Source: Pseudomonadota bacterium
GTDB taxonomy: Bacteria > Pseudomonadota > Gammaproteobacteria > Burkholderiales > Burkholderiaceae_C
Direction of reading: 5' to 3'
DNA: 38,583 bases
Assembly: GCA_021830925.1 (NCBI GenBank)
Contig: JAKBNS010000176.1
Coordinates: forward strand, 1-38,583
Below the pieces are notes generated by a model. It was not told the origin of the DNA and ran no database searches. It saw only the letters and a program-made list of their open reading frames with translations. Positions 23,157 through 31,484 of the stretch are shown one piece after another. The translations under genes were made by a program, and so were the position numbers. Numbering within the stretch: position 1 is the first letter of the stretch; each line of letters opens with the position of its first letter.

Positions 23157-24416
23157 ATGACGAGGAGAGGGAGTGACAAAACTGGCGCGATTGCGATGGG
23201 CGACCTGATCCGGGACGCGGCACGGGCGCTGGCCGTCGGCGACGCGCTCGGCGCGCTCAACCATCTCGCGCGGCGCGACGATGCGGCGGCGCTCGCGCTG
23301 CGCGGCATCGCGATGGCGCAACTCGGCGACCTCGAACGCGCGGTGAGCCTGCTGCGACGCGCGATACGCGCATTCGGCGCGCGCGACGGACTCGCCCGCG
23401 CGCGCTGCGTGCTGGCCCAGGCCGAAGTCGCCCTGGTCCGTCGCGATCTGCGCGGTCCCGCGCAGGCGCTGGACGCTGCGCGTGCGAGCCTGGTCGCCCA
23501 CGGCGACGAGGCCAATGCGGCGCATGCGGGCTACCTGCAGGCGAGGCAGCAGCTTCTGCTCGGTCGACTCGAGCGAACCGAGCAGCTGCTGGACGGGCTG
23601 GATGCCCGACGACTCGCGCTGCCCTCGCGCGTCGGGCATGCGTTGGTGCTCGCGGGCCTGTCGATGCGGCGCCTGCGCGTGGCCGAGGCACGTGCCGCGC
23701 TCGACCGAGCGCGGGTGCTGGCACGGCGCTGCGGCATCCCCTCGCTGCTGGCTGAAGTGCACGACGCCGCCCAGGCGCTGGAACGACCCGCGGCCCGCGC
23801 CTCCTCGCGTGGCGAGCACCGGCTCGTGAGGCTGGACGAGGTCGAGGGCATCGTCGCCTCGCCGGCCCTGGTGGTGGATGCCTGCCGGCACCGTGTGTTG
23901 CATCGGAGCCAGGCCACCGCGCTGGCTTCCCGGCCCGTGCTGTTCGCGCTGTTGCGCGCGCTGGCGCAGGCCTGGCCCGACGACGTGCCCAGGGCGGCAC
24001 TGCTGCTGCGGGTGTTCCGCGTTCGCCAGGCCGACGATTCGCACCGCGCGCGCCTGCGGGTCGAGCTCGGGCGCCTGCGCGCCGCGCTGCGCGGTTGCGC
24101 CGGGATTCGCGCGACTTCGACCGGCTTCGTGCTGGAGCCGCCACCGGGCGCCGAGGTGGTGGTGCTCGCGCCGCCCGAGGACGGTATGCATGCCCAGGTG
24201 CGGGCGCTTCTCGCCGACGGCCAGGCCTGGTCGAGTTCCGCGCTGGCGCTGGCGCTGGGCCTGAGCCAGCGCAGCCTTCAGCGGGCGCTGCGCGAACTCG
24301 CCGCCGAGGGACAGGCCCGGAGCATCGGCCAGGGGCGCATGCGGCGCTGGGCATCCGACGCGGTGCCCGGATTCCCGACCAGCTTGTTACTCCCCGGGGC
24401 CCTGATCGGCGCCTAG
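23157..24416 (+). CDS. TPR-containing regulator with two helix-turn-helix regions
   Basis: A protein of up to 419 residues. Residues about 15-210 are Ala/Leu/Arg-rich TPR-like helical repeats (ALRGIAMAQLGDLERAVSLLRRAIRAF). Residues about 240-320 resemble an OmpR-type winged helix (VVDACRHRVLHRS...ALLLRVFRVRQADDSHRARLRVELGRLRAAL). Residues about 350-400 form a second winged helix (SSALALALGLSQRSLQRALRELAAEGQARSIGQGRMRRW). The design suggests a one-component regulator that senses a protein or small ligand through the TPR part. AGGAGG is only 3 bp from the ATG at 23157, so a start at 23196 is possible. It is divergent from DUF899 and followed 30 bp later by a beta-propeller gene, which may be its partner. 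Confidence 0.75.
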   Translation: MTRRGSDKTGAIAMGDLIRDAARALAVGDALGALNHLARRDDAAALALRGIAMAQLGDLERAVSLLRRAIRAFGARDGLARARCVLAQAEVALVRRDLRGPAQALDAARASLVAHGDEANAAHAGYLQARQQLLLGRLERTEQLLDGLDARRLALPSRVGHALVLAGLSMRRLRVAEARAALDRARVLARRCGIPSLLAEVHDAAQALERPAARASSRGEHRLVRLDEVEGIVASPALVVDACRHRVLHRSQATALASRPVLFALLRALAQAWPDDVPRAALLLRVFRVRQADDSHRARLRVELGRLRAALRGCAGIRATSTGFVLEPPPGAEVVVLAPPEDGMHAQVRALLADGQAWSSSALALALGLSQRSLQRALRELAAEGQARSIGQGRMRRWASDAVPGFPTSLLLPGALIGA

Positions 24417-24446
24417 CATGGACGTCCATCCATCCAGGAGCCAGGC

Positions 24447-25076
24447 ATGCAACGAGCCGCCGCGATGATCGTTCGGGAGTACGGCCCATGGCCGGATGTC
24501 GCGCAGGTACATGGCGTCAGCCACGATGGCGCGCGGGTGTGGATCGCGACCGGCGACGCGCTCAGGGCGCTGGACCCGGCGAGCGGCGCCGAAGTGCGCC
24601 GCCTGCGCGTGCCCGCGCGCGCCGGAACCGCCTTCGACGGCACCTACCTCTACCAGATCGCCGACCAGCTCATCCAGAAGGTGGATCCGCGAAGCGGCGT
24701 CGTGGTCGCGACCATCCCCACGCCCGGCGACGGAGCTTCCGGCATGGCGTGGGCCGAGGGATGCCTGTGGGTGGGCCAGTACCGCAACCGCCGCATCCAT
24801 CAGGTCGACCCCGCCGACGGCCGGATCGTGCGAACCCTCGAATGCCAACGCTTCGTGACGGGGGTGAGCTGGGTCGACGACCAGCTCTGGCACGGCAGTC
24901 GGGAGGAGGAACACAGCGCGTTGTGCCGCATCGATCCGGGCAGCGGCGAAGTGCTGGAGCAGCTCGACCTGCCGGCGGGCACGACCATCTCGGGCCTCGA
25001 GTCCGACGGCGACGGCACGTTCTTCTGCGGCGGAGCCGCCAGCGGGAGGTTGCGGGCGGTGCGCCGGCGCGCCTGA
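24447..25076 (+). CDS. Cytosolic beta-propeller protein (YncE/Vgb-like)
   Basis: A 209-residue protein made of about four to five propeller-type repeats (VWIATGDALRALDPASGAEV, LYQIADQLIQKVDPRSGVVVATI, LWVGQYRNRRIHQVDPADGRIVRTL, LCRIDPGSGEVLEQLDLP). There is no signal peptide, whereas most YncE relatives are secreted. CCAGGAG precedes the ATG. The gene directly follows the TPR-HTH regulator in the same direction. A ligand-binding or scaffold role for that regulator or for the DUF899 protein is plausible. Streptogramin lyase (Vgb) shares the fold, but I see no support for that activity. Confidence 0.8.
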   Translation: MQRAAAMIVREYGPWPDVAQVHGVSHDGARVWIATGDALRALDPASGAEVRRLRVPARAGTAFDGTYLYQIADQLIQKVDPRSGVVVATIPTPGDGASGMAWAEGCLWVGQYRNRRIHQVDPADGRIVRTLECQRFVTGVSWVDDQLWHGSREEEHSALCRIDPGSGEVLEQLDLPAGTTISGLESDGDGTFFCGGAASGRLRAVRRRA

Positions 25077-25088
25077 AGCGGCGGCGAC

Positions 25089-25114
25089 GGCGCGCGACGA
25101 GCGATCAGCGCGCC
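25089..25114. terminator. Hairpin between propeller gene and arfB
   Basis: GGCGCGC (25089-25095) and GCGCGCC (25108-25114) form a 7-bp stem with a 12-nt loop in the 48-bp gap between these convergent genes. There is no T tract. Confidence 0.4.
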
Positions 25115-25124
25115 GCGCGCCCGC

Positions 25125-25538
25125 TCAACCGCCCGAACGATCCACGCGTCCGCGTCCGGCCTTGACCTCCGAGCGCTCGGCCTTCGCCCGCAGCCGGCGC
25201 CGACGCGAAGCGAGCGTCGGCCGGGTGGGGCGCCGCGTCCTGGGGGCATGCGCCACCGAGTTCACCAGTTCCTCCAGCCGGCGCATCGCATCTTCCCGAT
25301 TGAGTTCCTGGCTGCGGTGGGACTGCGCCTTGATGATCACCACGCCATCCGCGGTGATGCGATGGTCGCGCAGGGCCAGCAGCCGGTCCTTCACCCCCTG
25401 GGGCAGCGACGAGGCTGCCACGTCGAAGCGCAATTGCACCGCGCTGGACAGCTTGTTCACGTTCTGCCCGCCCGGCCCCTGGGCACGGACGGCCTTGCAT
25501 TCGACTTCCGAGGGAGCGATGGCGAGGACGGCGGGCAT
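25125..25538 (-). CDS. arfB: Alternative ribosome-rescue factor / peptidyl-tRNA hydrolase ArfB
   Basis: A 137-residue protein that frees ribosomes stalled without a stop codon by hydrolysing the peptidyl-tRNA ester. The catalytic GGQ is at 23-25 in RAQGPGGQNVNKLSSAVQLRFD, and the C-terminal tail is strongly basic (RRRRLRAKAERSEVKAGRGRVDRS), matching the ArfB tail that inserts in the empty mRNA channel. The ATG at 25538 gives the usual family length (about 140); the track's start at 25661 runs into the promoter of the divergent GST gene. It is too short to be release factor 1 or 2 and lacks their codon-reading domains. Confidence 0.95.
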   Translation of the reverse strand: MPAVLAIAPSEVECKAVRAQGPGGQNVNKLSSAVQLRFDVAASSLPQGVKDRLLALRDHRITADGVVIIKAQSHRSQELNREDAMRRLEELVNSVAHAPRTRRPTRPTLASRRRRLRAKAERSEVKAGRGRVDRSGG

Positions 25539-25635
25539 GGCGCGCAACATGCTACGCCGCCGGGCGCGGCCTCGCGCGTGCGGGGCTTGAATTGCTGGCA
25601 TGATTCGACTCGCTACCCACTCCACCGAGATCTTC

Positions 25636-26316
25636 ATGCTCAGACTCCTGATCGGCAACAAGAACTACTCGTCCTGGTCGATGCGTACCTGGGTCCTGAT
25701 GCGCGAGCTTGGAATCGGCTTCGAGGAGCAGCTGGTGCGCTTCGACAGTTTCGAGCCCGATTCGGAGTTCAAGTCCGCGCTGCAGCGCATCGGCGGTGCG
25801 GGCAAGGTTCCGCTGCTCGTGGACCAGGATCTGGTGATCTGGGACACCATGGCCATCGCCGAATACCTGCACGAGTCCCACGCGGGCGTATGGCCCGCGG
25901 ATGCCCGGGCACGCGCGCGGGCGCGCAGCCTGTGCGCGGAGATGCACAGCGGCTTCGAGGCCCTGCGCTCGCACTGCCCGCTGAACATCGAAGCCAGCCT
26001 GGCCGAGGCGGGTCGGACCATCTGGCGCGAACAGGCCGCCGTGCGCGCCGACGTGGCGCGCATCGAGCACTTGTGGGGCGATGCCCTGGCCGAACACGGC
26101 GGGCCCCTGCTGTTCGGCGCCTTCAGCTACGCGGACGCCTGTTTCGCCCCTGTGTGCATGCGCCTGCGCACCTACGCGCTGCCCCTGGGCGAGCGGGCCC
26201 GCGCCTACGTGCAACGCGTGCTCGCGCTGGCGTCGGTGGCCGCCTGGATGGAGCAGGCCACCGCCGAGCACGACTTCCGCCCCTTCGAGGAGCCGTACCG
26301 CCGCAGCGCCGACTGA
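25636..26316 (+). CDS. Glutathione S-transferase family protein
   Basis: A 226-residue soluble GST. The ATG at 25636 gives the standard start MLRLLIGNKNYSSWSMRTW, so the track's 25600 start is not used. The N-terminal thioredoxin fold (1-78) includes the G-site pattern GKVPLLVDQDLVIWDTMAIAEYL with cis-Pro and the Asp/Thr glutathione contact. The helical domain follows with FSYADACFAPVCMRL (N-capping region). Ser in NYSSWS is the likely catalytic residue. The closest group seems to be YfcF-like/zeta-related GSTs. The substrate is unknown. The gene is divergent from arfB and convergent with the HDOD gene. Confidence 0.92.
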   Translation: MLRLLIGNKNYSSWSMRTWVLMRELGIGFEEQLVRFDSFEPDSEFKSALQRIGGAGKVPLLVDQDLVIWDTMAIAEYLHESHAGVWPADARARARARSLCAEMHSGFEALRSHCPLNIEASLAEAGRTIWREQAAVRADVARIEHLWGDALAEHGGPLLFGAFSYADACFAPVCMRLRTYALPLGERARAYVQRVLALASVAAWMEQATAEHDFRPFEEPYRRSAD

Positions 26317-26337
26317 ACCTGGCACGTCGACGGGCGA

Positions 26338-27168
26338 TCAGTCGAGCATCGCCTGCAAGCCCTCGGTGAGTTCGGCCAGCGCGGGCATGCGCGCGTCGAT
26401 GCCCTCCAGCGACAGCCCCAGGCGCCGGCCCACGGCATCCGGGAACACGGCGGCGCGGTCCTCCGGCGTCGTGCCCTGCAGCTCGGCGCGCGCGCGCCAG
26501 GCCCCCAGGTGCACGCAGGCGGCGGGATCGGAGAATTCGCGTCCCTCCAGCGGCATGGGCACCTGGCGCAGCGCCATGACCATGGGCTCGGGGAAATGCC
26601 AGGTGCGCGCCAGTTCCGCGGCCACGTCGCCATGGTGGAAGCCCCACTCCTGGCGCTCCAGGCTCGCGCGCCCGGCGTCCAGCACGGATAGCCTGCCGTC
26701 CAGCGGCGCCACCTCCCGCGCCGCCGCGGCATGCAGATGCAGTTGCCCGATGCCGTGCATCAGCCCGACGGTGAACACGGTGTCGGGCTGCATGCCGGCC
26801 TCGCCGGCCAGCCAGCGCGCCGCGCAGGCCACGTACAGGTTGTAGCGCCAGAACTCCTGCAGGTCCATGCCCCGCGTATTGCGGAACGCGACGGCCATTC
26901 CGTTGCCCAGCACCAGGTTGCGCACCATCACGAAGCCCAGCATGCGCAAGGCGTCGTCGACGGAGCCGATGGTGCGCGAGAAATGGAAATAGGCGGAGTT
27001 GGCCAGGCGCAGCAACTTGGCGCTGAGCACGGGATCGGTGGAGATCTGCGCGGCCACGTCGATGAAGGAGACGTTCTCGTCGCTGAAGCTGCGCATGAGT
27101 TGCTGCGCGACCTTGGGTACCGTGGGGAGCTTGTGCGGCGGGTCCAGCAGGCTGCGCAGGGTCAACAT
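26338..27168 (-). CDS. HDOD-domain signalling protein
   Basis: A 276-residue protein whose bulk is an HDOD domain, an HD-fold relative that lacks phosphohydrolase metal residues and acts in signalling. Typical features are LPTVPKVAQQLMRSFSDENVSFIDVAAQISTDPVLSAKLLRLANSAYF, IGSVDDALRMLGFVMVRNLVL, GLMHGIGQL (His-Gly in place of His-Asp) and EWGFHHGDVAAELARTWHFPE. No receiver or EAL domain is attached. It is 30 bp downstream of the DUF3141 gene on the same strand, so probably co-transcribed with it. Confidence 0.93.
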   Translation of the reverse strand: MLTLRSLLDPPHKLPTVPKVAQQLMRSFSDENVSFIDVAAQISTDPVLSAKLLRLANSAYFHFSRTIGSVDDALRMLGFVMVRNLVLGNGMAVAFRNTRGMDLQEFWRYNLYVACAARWLAGEAGMQPDTVFTVGLMHGIGQLHLHAAAAREVAPLDGRLSVLDAGRASLERQEWGFHHGDVAAELARTWHFPEPMVMALRQVPMPLEGREFSDPAACVHLGAWRARAELQGTTPEDRAAVFPDAVGRRLGLSLEGIDARMPALAELTEGLQAMLD

Positions 27169-27198
27169 GGGCGTTCCGGTTCGATGTCGGGCGAGGCG

Positions 27199-29523
27199 TC
27201 AGCCGGCGGCCGGCTTGCGGCGTGTGCCGCGCGTACGCCGCGTGGCGGGCTTGGTTGTCGGAAGGGGCGCGGGCACGGGCGTTTCCAGCGCACCCGTGAG
27301 GCTGCGCGCCAGGCCGATCACGCGCTGCGCATCGGCCCCCAGGGTCCCCATGAGAAACTCGATGATCTCCGAGCGCGGGTTGTCCAGCGTGGGCTCGATC
27401 ATCATCACGGCCGCGGCCAGCGCCAGCGCCCGCTCGCGGGCCTCGCGATCGGGCAGCATGGATTCGAGGGCGTTGAGCGCCTCCACCGGCGCCACCGCGG
27501 TGATGCGCGCCTGCTCCTTGAGCACGCGGGTCCAGTCGATGTCGGCCGGCACGCCCTCGCGTCCCTGCGCGGGCATGCGCGCCAGCAGGCGGGCCAGACG
27601 CAGGCTGCGACGCTCGAAGGCTCCGATGGAGGCCATGCCCGCCAGCACGATGCGGCACACGGCTTGCGCGAAGCCGCCCTGCTCCACCTGCTCCAGCACC
27701 TGCGCGCGGGTCTGCTCGATGAACTGGCTCGCCCAGGCTCGCGCGCGTTCGGCGTCCGGCGCATCCGGCGCGAACCAGGCGCCCAGCCCGGCGGGCCCGT
27801 ACAGCTGGCGCGCCCAGGCCACCGCGAAGGCATCGCGCTGTTCGCGCAACCGATCCAGGTTCGCGCGCATCGCGGCATCCACGCGCCGCTGCGCGTTCAG
27901 CAAGGGGTTGCCGGGGCGCACGGACACGCGCCGGGCGCGCGCCTGCCGGGCCAGGCGGCGAATCGTCGGAGCCGCCGGCGCGGCATCGCTGAGCAGCTCG
28001 CGCTGCAGGCGCAGCGGATGCAGCCTTCCCGCGGCGTCGCCCATGCCCCGGTGCGCGAAAGCCCGCACCCAGGGGCGCATGCAGGCCTTGTACCACTGCG
28101 CGTTGAGCGCCGACACCTTGGCGATGCTGGAGAACAGCGCCTCCTCGTCGCGCCCCTCGGGGTTGAGGTCCAGGATGTCCTGCATGGTGCGGTGCTCGTA
28201 GTGCACGCTGTAGTCGCCCGGCTCCAGGCAGTCCCAGCGTTGCACGTCGACGCCGTCCTTGGACTGCAGTCTCATTTCGTACAGGCCGGGCGGGAGACTC
28301 TCGATCACGTCCAGGGAGCTCACCAACTGGTCGTGCTCCTTGCGCGCGATCTCGCCGCCCACGAAGATGCCCAGGTGCCCGACGCTCTCGTGCAGCACGT
28401 AGACGATGGTGCGCCCGGCCGCCGCGATGGCGCGCTCGTCGCCCCAGGTGTCGATGATCCAGTTCAGCGCCTGCGGCACCGGCGTGATGTTGTCGCCATG
28501 GGATGCGAACACCACGACCGGCGCGCGGATGGCGCGCAGGTCGATGGCACGCTCGCCGTCCCGCAATTCCCCACGCGCCAGTCGGTTGCCCACGAACAGG
28601 TCTTCGACGATGGTCTCGATCTCGGCGCCGGTCATGCGGAAATAGCCTCCCCACCACCGCTCGAAATCCAGGAAGCGTGGAGCTTCGCTGTCCACCTCGG
28701 ACCACAGCTTGTAGTAGCGGCTCCACAAGGTGTTGGCAGGGTTGAGCCTTTCGAAATTGTCCACCAGATGCGCGCCGTCGAAGCGGTCGGCGCCCAGGTC
28801 GGCGGCCAGCGAGGCCAGCCAGGTGCCTCCCAGTGCCGACCCCGCGTAGCGCATCGGGTTCAAGGTCGAGGCCCCCGCCCAGTACGACAGCGGCGCACCC
28901 ACCACCATCAGCGGGCCGAACAACTCGGGACGCGCGGCGTCGAGTGCCATCATGGCCCAGCCGGCCTGACAATTTCCCACGACCACCGGCCGTGCGCCGC
29001 ACGCCGCATGACGCGCGCCCACCTCCTCCAGGAACCGCGCCTGCGCGTGCATCACGTCCCGCAGGGTCTGGCCCTCCTCGGGCTGGGGGCGAAAGGTCAC
29101 GAAATACACCGGGTGCCCGGCGCGCATGGCCACCCCGACCTCGGAATCGTTCTTGAAACCGCCGATGCCCGGCCCATGCCCGGCGCGCGGGTCCACCACC
29201 ACGAGCGGGCGCAGGTCCTCCCGCGCCGGCAGATCCTTCGGCGGAATCACCCGCAGCAACGCGTAGTTGCAGGGGCGTTCGAAGCTCGCGCCGTCGAGCA
29301 CCAGTTCATGCTCGAACTTGAGCAGCGCGGGAGTTCCTCGCTCCAGGTGCTCCCGATAGGCGTTGCCCCGATCGAGCAGGGCATCCAGGAACAGCGCGGT
29401 GCGCTGCGCCGCATCCGCCCAGTATTCCCGCACATCCTCCGGCGTGGGCAGGCGCTGCCGGGCCGACTCGTCCGAGGCGGTCGAGGCTGGCGCGGAAGGC
29501 GGCGACTTTCTGCGGCTGGGCAT
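27199..29523 (-). CDS. DUF3141 PhaC-like alpha/beta-hydrolase with TerB-like tail
   Basis: A 774-residue cytoplasmic protein. The ATG at 29523 follows GAGGACC; the track's 29658 start adds an Arg-rich stretch. The first 550 residues form an alpha/beta-hydrolase related to polyhydroxyalkanoate synthase. The nucleophile elbow VVVGNCQAGWA puts Cys185 where PhaC has its catalytic Cys. Family stretches DPRAGHGPGIGGFKNDSEVGVAM, PVYFVTFRP, PVVVFASHGDNITP and ESVGHLGIFV (catalytic His) follow. Residues about 590-750 are helical and end in a TerB-like region (CRIVLAGMASIGAFERRSLRLARLL, ALALAAAVMMIEP), then a basic tail. Likely roles are polyester or acyl metabolism, but no substrate is known for DUF3141. 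It is co-transcribed with the HDOD gene. Confidence 0.88.
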   Translation of the reverse strand: MPSRRKSPPSAPASTASDESARQRLPTPEDVREYWADAAQRTALFLDALLDRGNAYREHLERGTPALLKFEHELVLDGASFERPCNYALLRVIPPKDLPAREDLRPLVVVDPRAGHGPGIGGFKNDSEVGVAMRAGHPVYFVTFRPQPEEGQTLRDVMHAQARFLEEVGARHAACGARPVVVGNCQAGWAMMALDAARPELFGPLMVVGAPLSYWAGASTLNPMRYAGSALGGTWLASLAADLGADRFDGAHLVDNFERLNPANTLWSRYYKLWSEVDSEAPRFLDFERWWGGYFRMTGAEIETIVEDLFVGNRLARGELRDGERAIDLRAIRAPVVVFASHGDNITPVPQALNWIIDTWGDERAIAAAGRTIVYVLHESVGHLGIFVGGEIARKEHDQLVSSLDVIESLPPGLYEMRLQSKDGVDVQRWDCLEPGDYSVHYEHRTMQDILDLNPEGRDEEALFSSIAKVSALNAQWYKACMRPWVRAFAHRGMGDAAGRLHPLRLQRELLSDAAPAAPTIRRLARQARARRVSVRPGNPLLNAQRRVDAAMRANLDRLREQRDAFAVAWARQLYGPAGLGAWFAPDAPDAERARAWASQFIEQTRAQVLEQVEQGGFAQAVCRIVLAGMASIGAFERRSLRLARLLARMPAQGREGVPADIDWTRVLKEQARITAVAPVEALNALESMLPDREARERALALAAAVMMIEPTLDNPRSEIIEFLMGTLGADAQRVIGLARSLTGALETPVPAPLPTTKPATRRTRGTRRKPAAG

Positions 29524-29940
29524 CGCTGGGTCCTCGAACGCGGGGACGCGCCGCGTGCGGCGGCGCGCCCGGAATGCCCGGCCTGCCCGTTCGGACAGGC
29601 GCCGGGCCGTGGTCCTTCGATGGGCTCGATGGTAGGACGCGCAGCCCCGAGCCGGCAACGCCTGGGGTGCACGGCGCTACTGGAGCGCCAGCTCGAGCGA
29701 CGCGCGGAACTGCCTGCCAGGCCGAGAGCGCCGGCACTGTGGCATGCTGCGAGCCATGCCGACGTCCATGAGAGCGCCCCCAGGGCCGGGCTGCGCCCAG
29801 CCCGCTCCACCTCGCAGCCTGCAGGCTGCTCGGATTCGGCAGGCGCGCGGCTGTGCGCAGGCACAGCCACTGGTCCCGCCTCATCCCCCGTGGGGGTCGA
29901 AAAACTTGGGGCGGCCCTGCGTTTTCGCGTGAGGACATCG
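29524..29940. repeat. Non-coding gap packed with inverted repeats
   Basis: This 417-bp stretch between divergent genes contains no convincing ORF. It holds a string of stems: 29576-29607 (GCCCGG and CCTG paired through a small bulge), 29712-29722 (GCCTG-C-CAGGC), 29741-29760 (GGCATG arms), 29787-29804 (CGGGCTG arms, CGCC loop), 29814-29829 (a perfect 16-bp palindrome GCAGCCTGCAGGCTGC), 29849-29868 (GGCTGTG arms) and 29885-29896 (CCCCCGTGGGGG). It may be a structured leader of the patatin gene, an unannotated RNA, or a protein-binding array. Confidence 0.5.
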
Positions 29941-30957
29941 ATGAGACTCGACCGCCTGCGCGGAAATCGCGGCGCTGCCTTGAACCTGGGATTGCAGGGC
30001 GGCGGCGCGCACGGCGCATTCACCTGGGGCGTGCTCGACGCGCTGCTCGAGCATGGGCGCTGGGACGTCCACGCGCTCAGCGGAAGCAGCGCGGGCGCGC
30101 TCAACGCGGTGATGCTGGCGCAGGGCCTGCGGCAAGGCGGCCCCGATGCCGCGCGCGAACTCCTGCAGCGCTTCTGGACCGGGCTCGCCGCGTGCATGCC
30201 CGCCACCTGGGTTTCCCACACGGGCGAGGATCTCGGCCTGGGCGCGCCGCTGCGCATGGCGCTGCAGTGGGCGCAGTGGCTTTCACCCTACCAGTTCAAC
30301 CCGCTGGACCTGAATCCGCTGCGCGAGCTGCTCGCCGATCTGGTCGACTTCGATCTCCTGCGCGACCCCGGCGCACCGCGCCTGTACATCGGCGCCACGC
30401 ACGCAGGGAGCGGACGTCTGAAGCTGTTTCGCAACGTCGATCTGAGCCTGCAGGCGCTGCTGGCCTCCACCTGCCTGCCCAACGTGCATCACGCGGTGGA
30501 GATCGACGGCCAGCCCTATTGGGACGGTGGTTTCGCCGCCAACCCGCCGTTGATGCCCCTGGTGTTCGAACAAGGCTGCGCCGACACCGTGCTGGTGCTT
30601 CTGAGCCCGCTGGACCTCGGGCCCGCGCCGCGCAGCGCCGAGGGCATACGCTCGCGCATGCTGGAACTGGCCTTCAACGGTCCGCTGGTGCGCGAACTCC
30701 AGCTGCTGCGCGAGGCACGGCGCCAGCTCGCGGGCAGCGTGTGGCCCTGCGGGCGCCTGCCGCGGCGCCTGGCGCGTGCCAGGCTGCACTGCATCGATGC
30801 CGGCGAGGCCCTGCAGGAGCTCGACGGCCACAGCCGCATGGTGATTCACCTGGGCTTTTTCCAGCGCCTGCGCGATCACGGACGCGAACAGGCGCAGCGC
30901 TGGATACGCCAACACGGCCCGGCGCTCGGGCACCGGTCGAGCATGCCCGACGAGTGA
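29941..30957 (+). CDS. Patatin-like phospholipase
   Basis: A 338-residue serine lipid hydrolase. The track ORF begins at 26731, but almost all of that is a shadow of the opposite strand; the ATG at 29941 follows GAGGA and gives the patatin start. The oxyanion loop is GLQGGGAHGAF (17-27), the nucleophile elbow GSSAG with Ser50, and the catalytic Asp195 in YWDGGFAANPP. No signal peptide is seen. Proteins of this type (RssA/YchK-like, and some PHA depolymerases) act on phospholipids or intracellular polyesters. The divergent PhaC-like DUF3141 gene makes a storage-polymer link worth considering, but this is inference only. Confidence 0.92.
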   Translation: MRLDRLRGNRGAALNLGLQGGGAHGAFTWGVLDALLEHGRWDVHALSGSSAGALNAVMLAQGLRQGGPDAARELLQRFWTGLAACMPATWVSHTGEDLGLGAPLRMALQWAQWLSPYQFNPLDLNPLRELLADLVDFDLLRDPGAPRLYIGATHAGSGRLKLFRNVDLSLQALLASTCLPNVHHAVEIDGQPYWDGGFAANPPLMPLVFEQGCADTVLVLLSPLDLGPAPRSAEGIRSRMLELAFNGPLVRELQLLREARRQLAGSVWPCGRLPRRLARARLHCIDAGEALQELDGHSRMVIHLGFFQRLRDHGREQAQRWIRQHGPALGHRSSMPDE

Positions 30958-31027
30958 CCGACAATCGCCATCGACGCCGGCCCTGCCAGACAGCCGGCCC
31001 ACCGCCTCCCAATCCCGAAGGAAAACG

Positions 31028-31429
31028 ATGATCGTCTATGCGCAAGAGCCCGAGTTGAGCGCGGAGGAATTCCGCCAGGTGCTGGTCGCCTCGACCCTGG
31101 GCGAACGCAGGCCGGTCGACGATCTCGATCGCCTGGAGCGGATGCTGCGCCATGCGGACCTCGTGATCACCGCTCGCCACGAGTCGCGGCTGGTCGGGGT
31201 GTCGCGCGCGGTGACCGATTTCTCCTACTGCTGCTATTTGTCGGACCTGGCCGTCGATGCCGCGTACCAGCGCCAGGGAATCGGCCGCCGCCTGATCGAC
31301 GAAACGCGCCGACTGGCGGGCGAGCAGGCGACCCTGATCCTGGTCGCGGCCCCCGCGGCCGAGAGCTACTACCCGCGCATCGGCATGAAGCACCTGGCCA
31401 GTTGCTGGGCGATCCCGCGGGCGCGCTGA
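31028..31429 (+). CDS. GNAT-family N-acetyltransferase
   Basis: A 133-residue acetyl-CoA-dependent acetyltransferase. AAGGAAAACG precedes the ATG. The acetyl-CoA loop is in LSDLAVDAAYQRQGIGRRLIDETRRL (R/Q-x-x-G-x-G/A as RQGIGR), followed by strand LILVAAPAAESYYPRIGMKHL typical of motif B. The substrate is not predictable. The gene starts 70 bp after the patatin gene in the same direction and may share its transcript. Confidence 0.92.
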   Translation: MIVYAQEPELSAEEFRQVLVASTLGERRPVDDLDRLERMLRHADLVITARHESRLVGVSRAVTDFSYCCYLSDLAVDAAYQRQGIGRRLIDETRRLAGEQATLILVAAPAAESYYPRIGMKHLASCWAIPRAR

Positions 31430-31480
31430 CCGGCCGTCGCCCCCCTGTCGGCCGGCTGGCGAAGTAGCGCGGGCGCCCGC
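31430..31480. terminator. Hairpins between GNAT and DapA-family genes
   Basis: CCGGCCG (31430-31436) pairs with CGGCCGG (31449-31455) over a 12-nt loop. A perfect 12-bp palindrome GCGGGCGCCCGC follows at 31469-31480, just before the opposite-strand stop. A bidirectional terminator is likely, though no T tract is present. Confidence 0.45.
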
Positions 31481-31484
31481 GGCG

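Noticed and set aside
29574-29771. 65-aa ORF in the gap before patatin
   Set aside because: No ribosome site, biased composition and overlap with inverted repeats; no evidence of coding.
26731-29940. First three-quarters of the 1408-aa plus-strand track ORF
   Set aside because: Antisense shadow of the HDOD and DUF3141 genes; only the part from 29941 has a known family (patatin) and a ribosome site.
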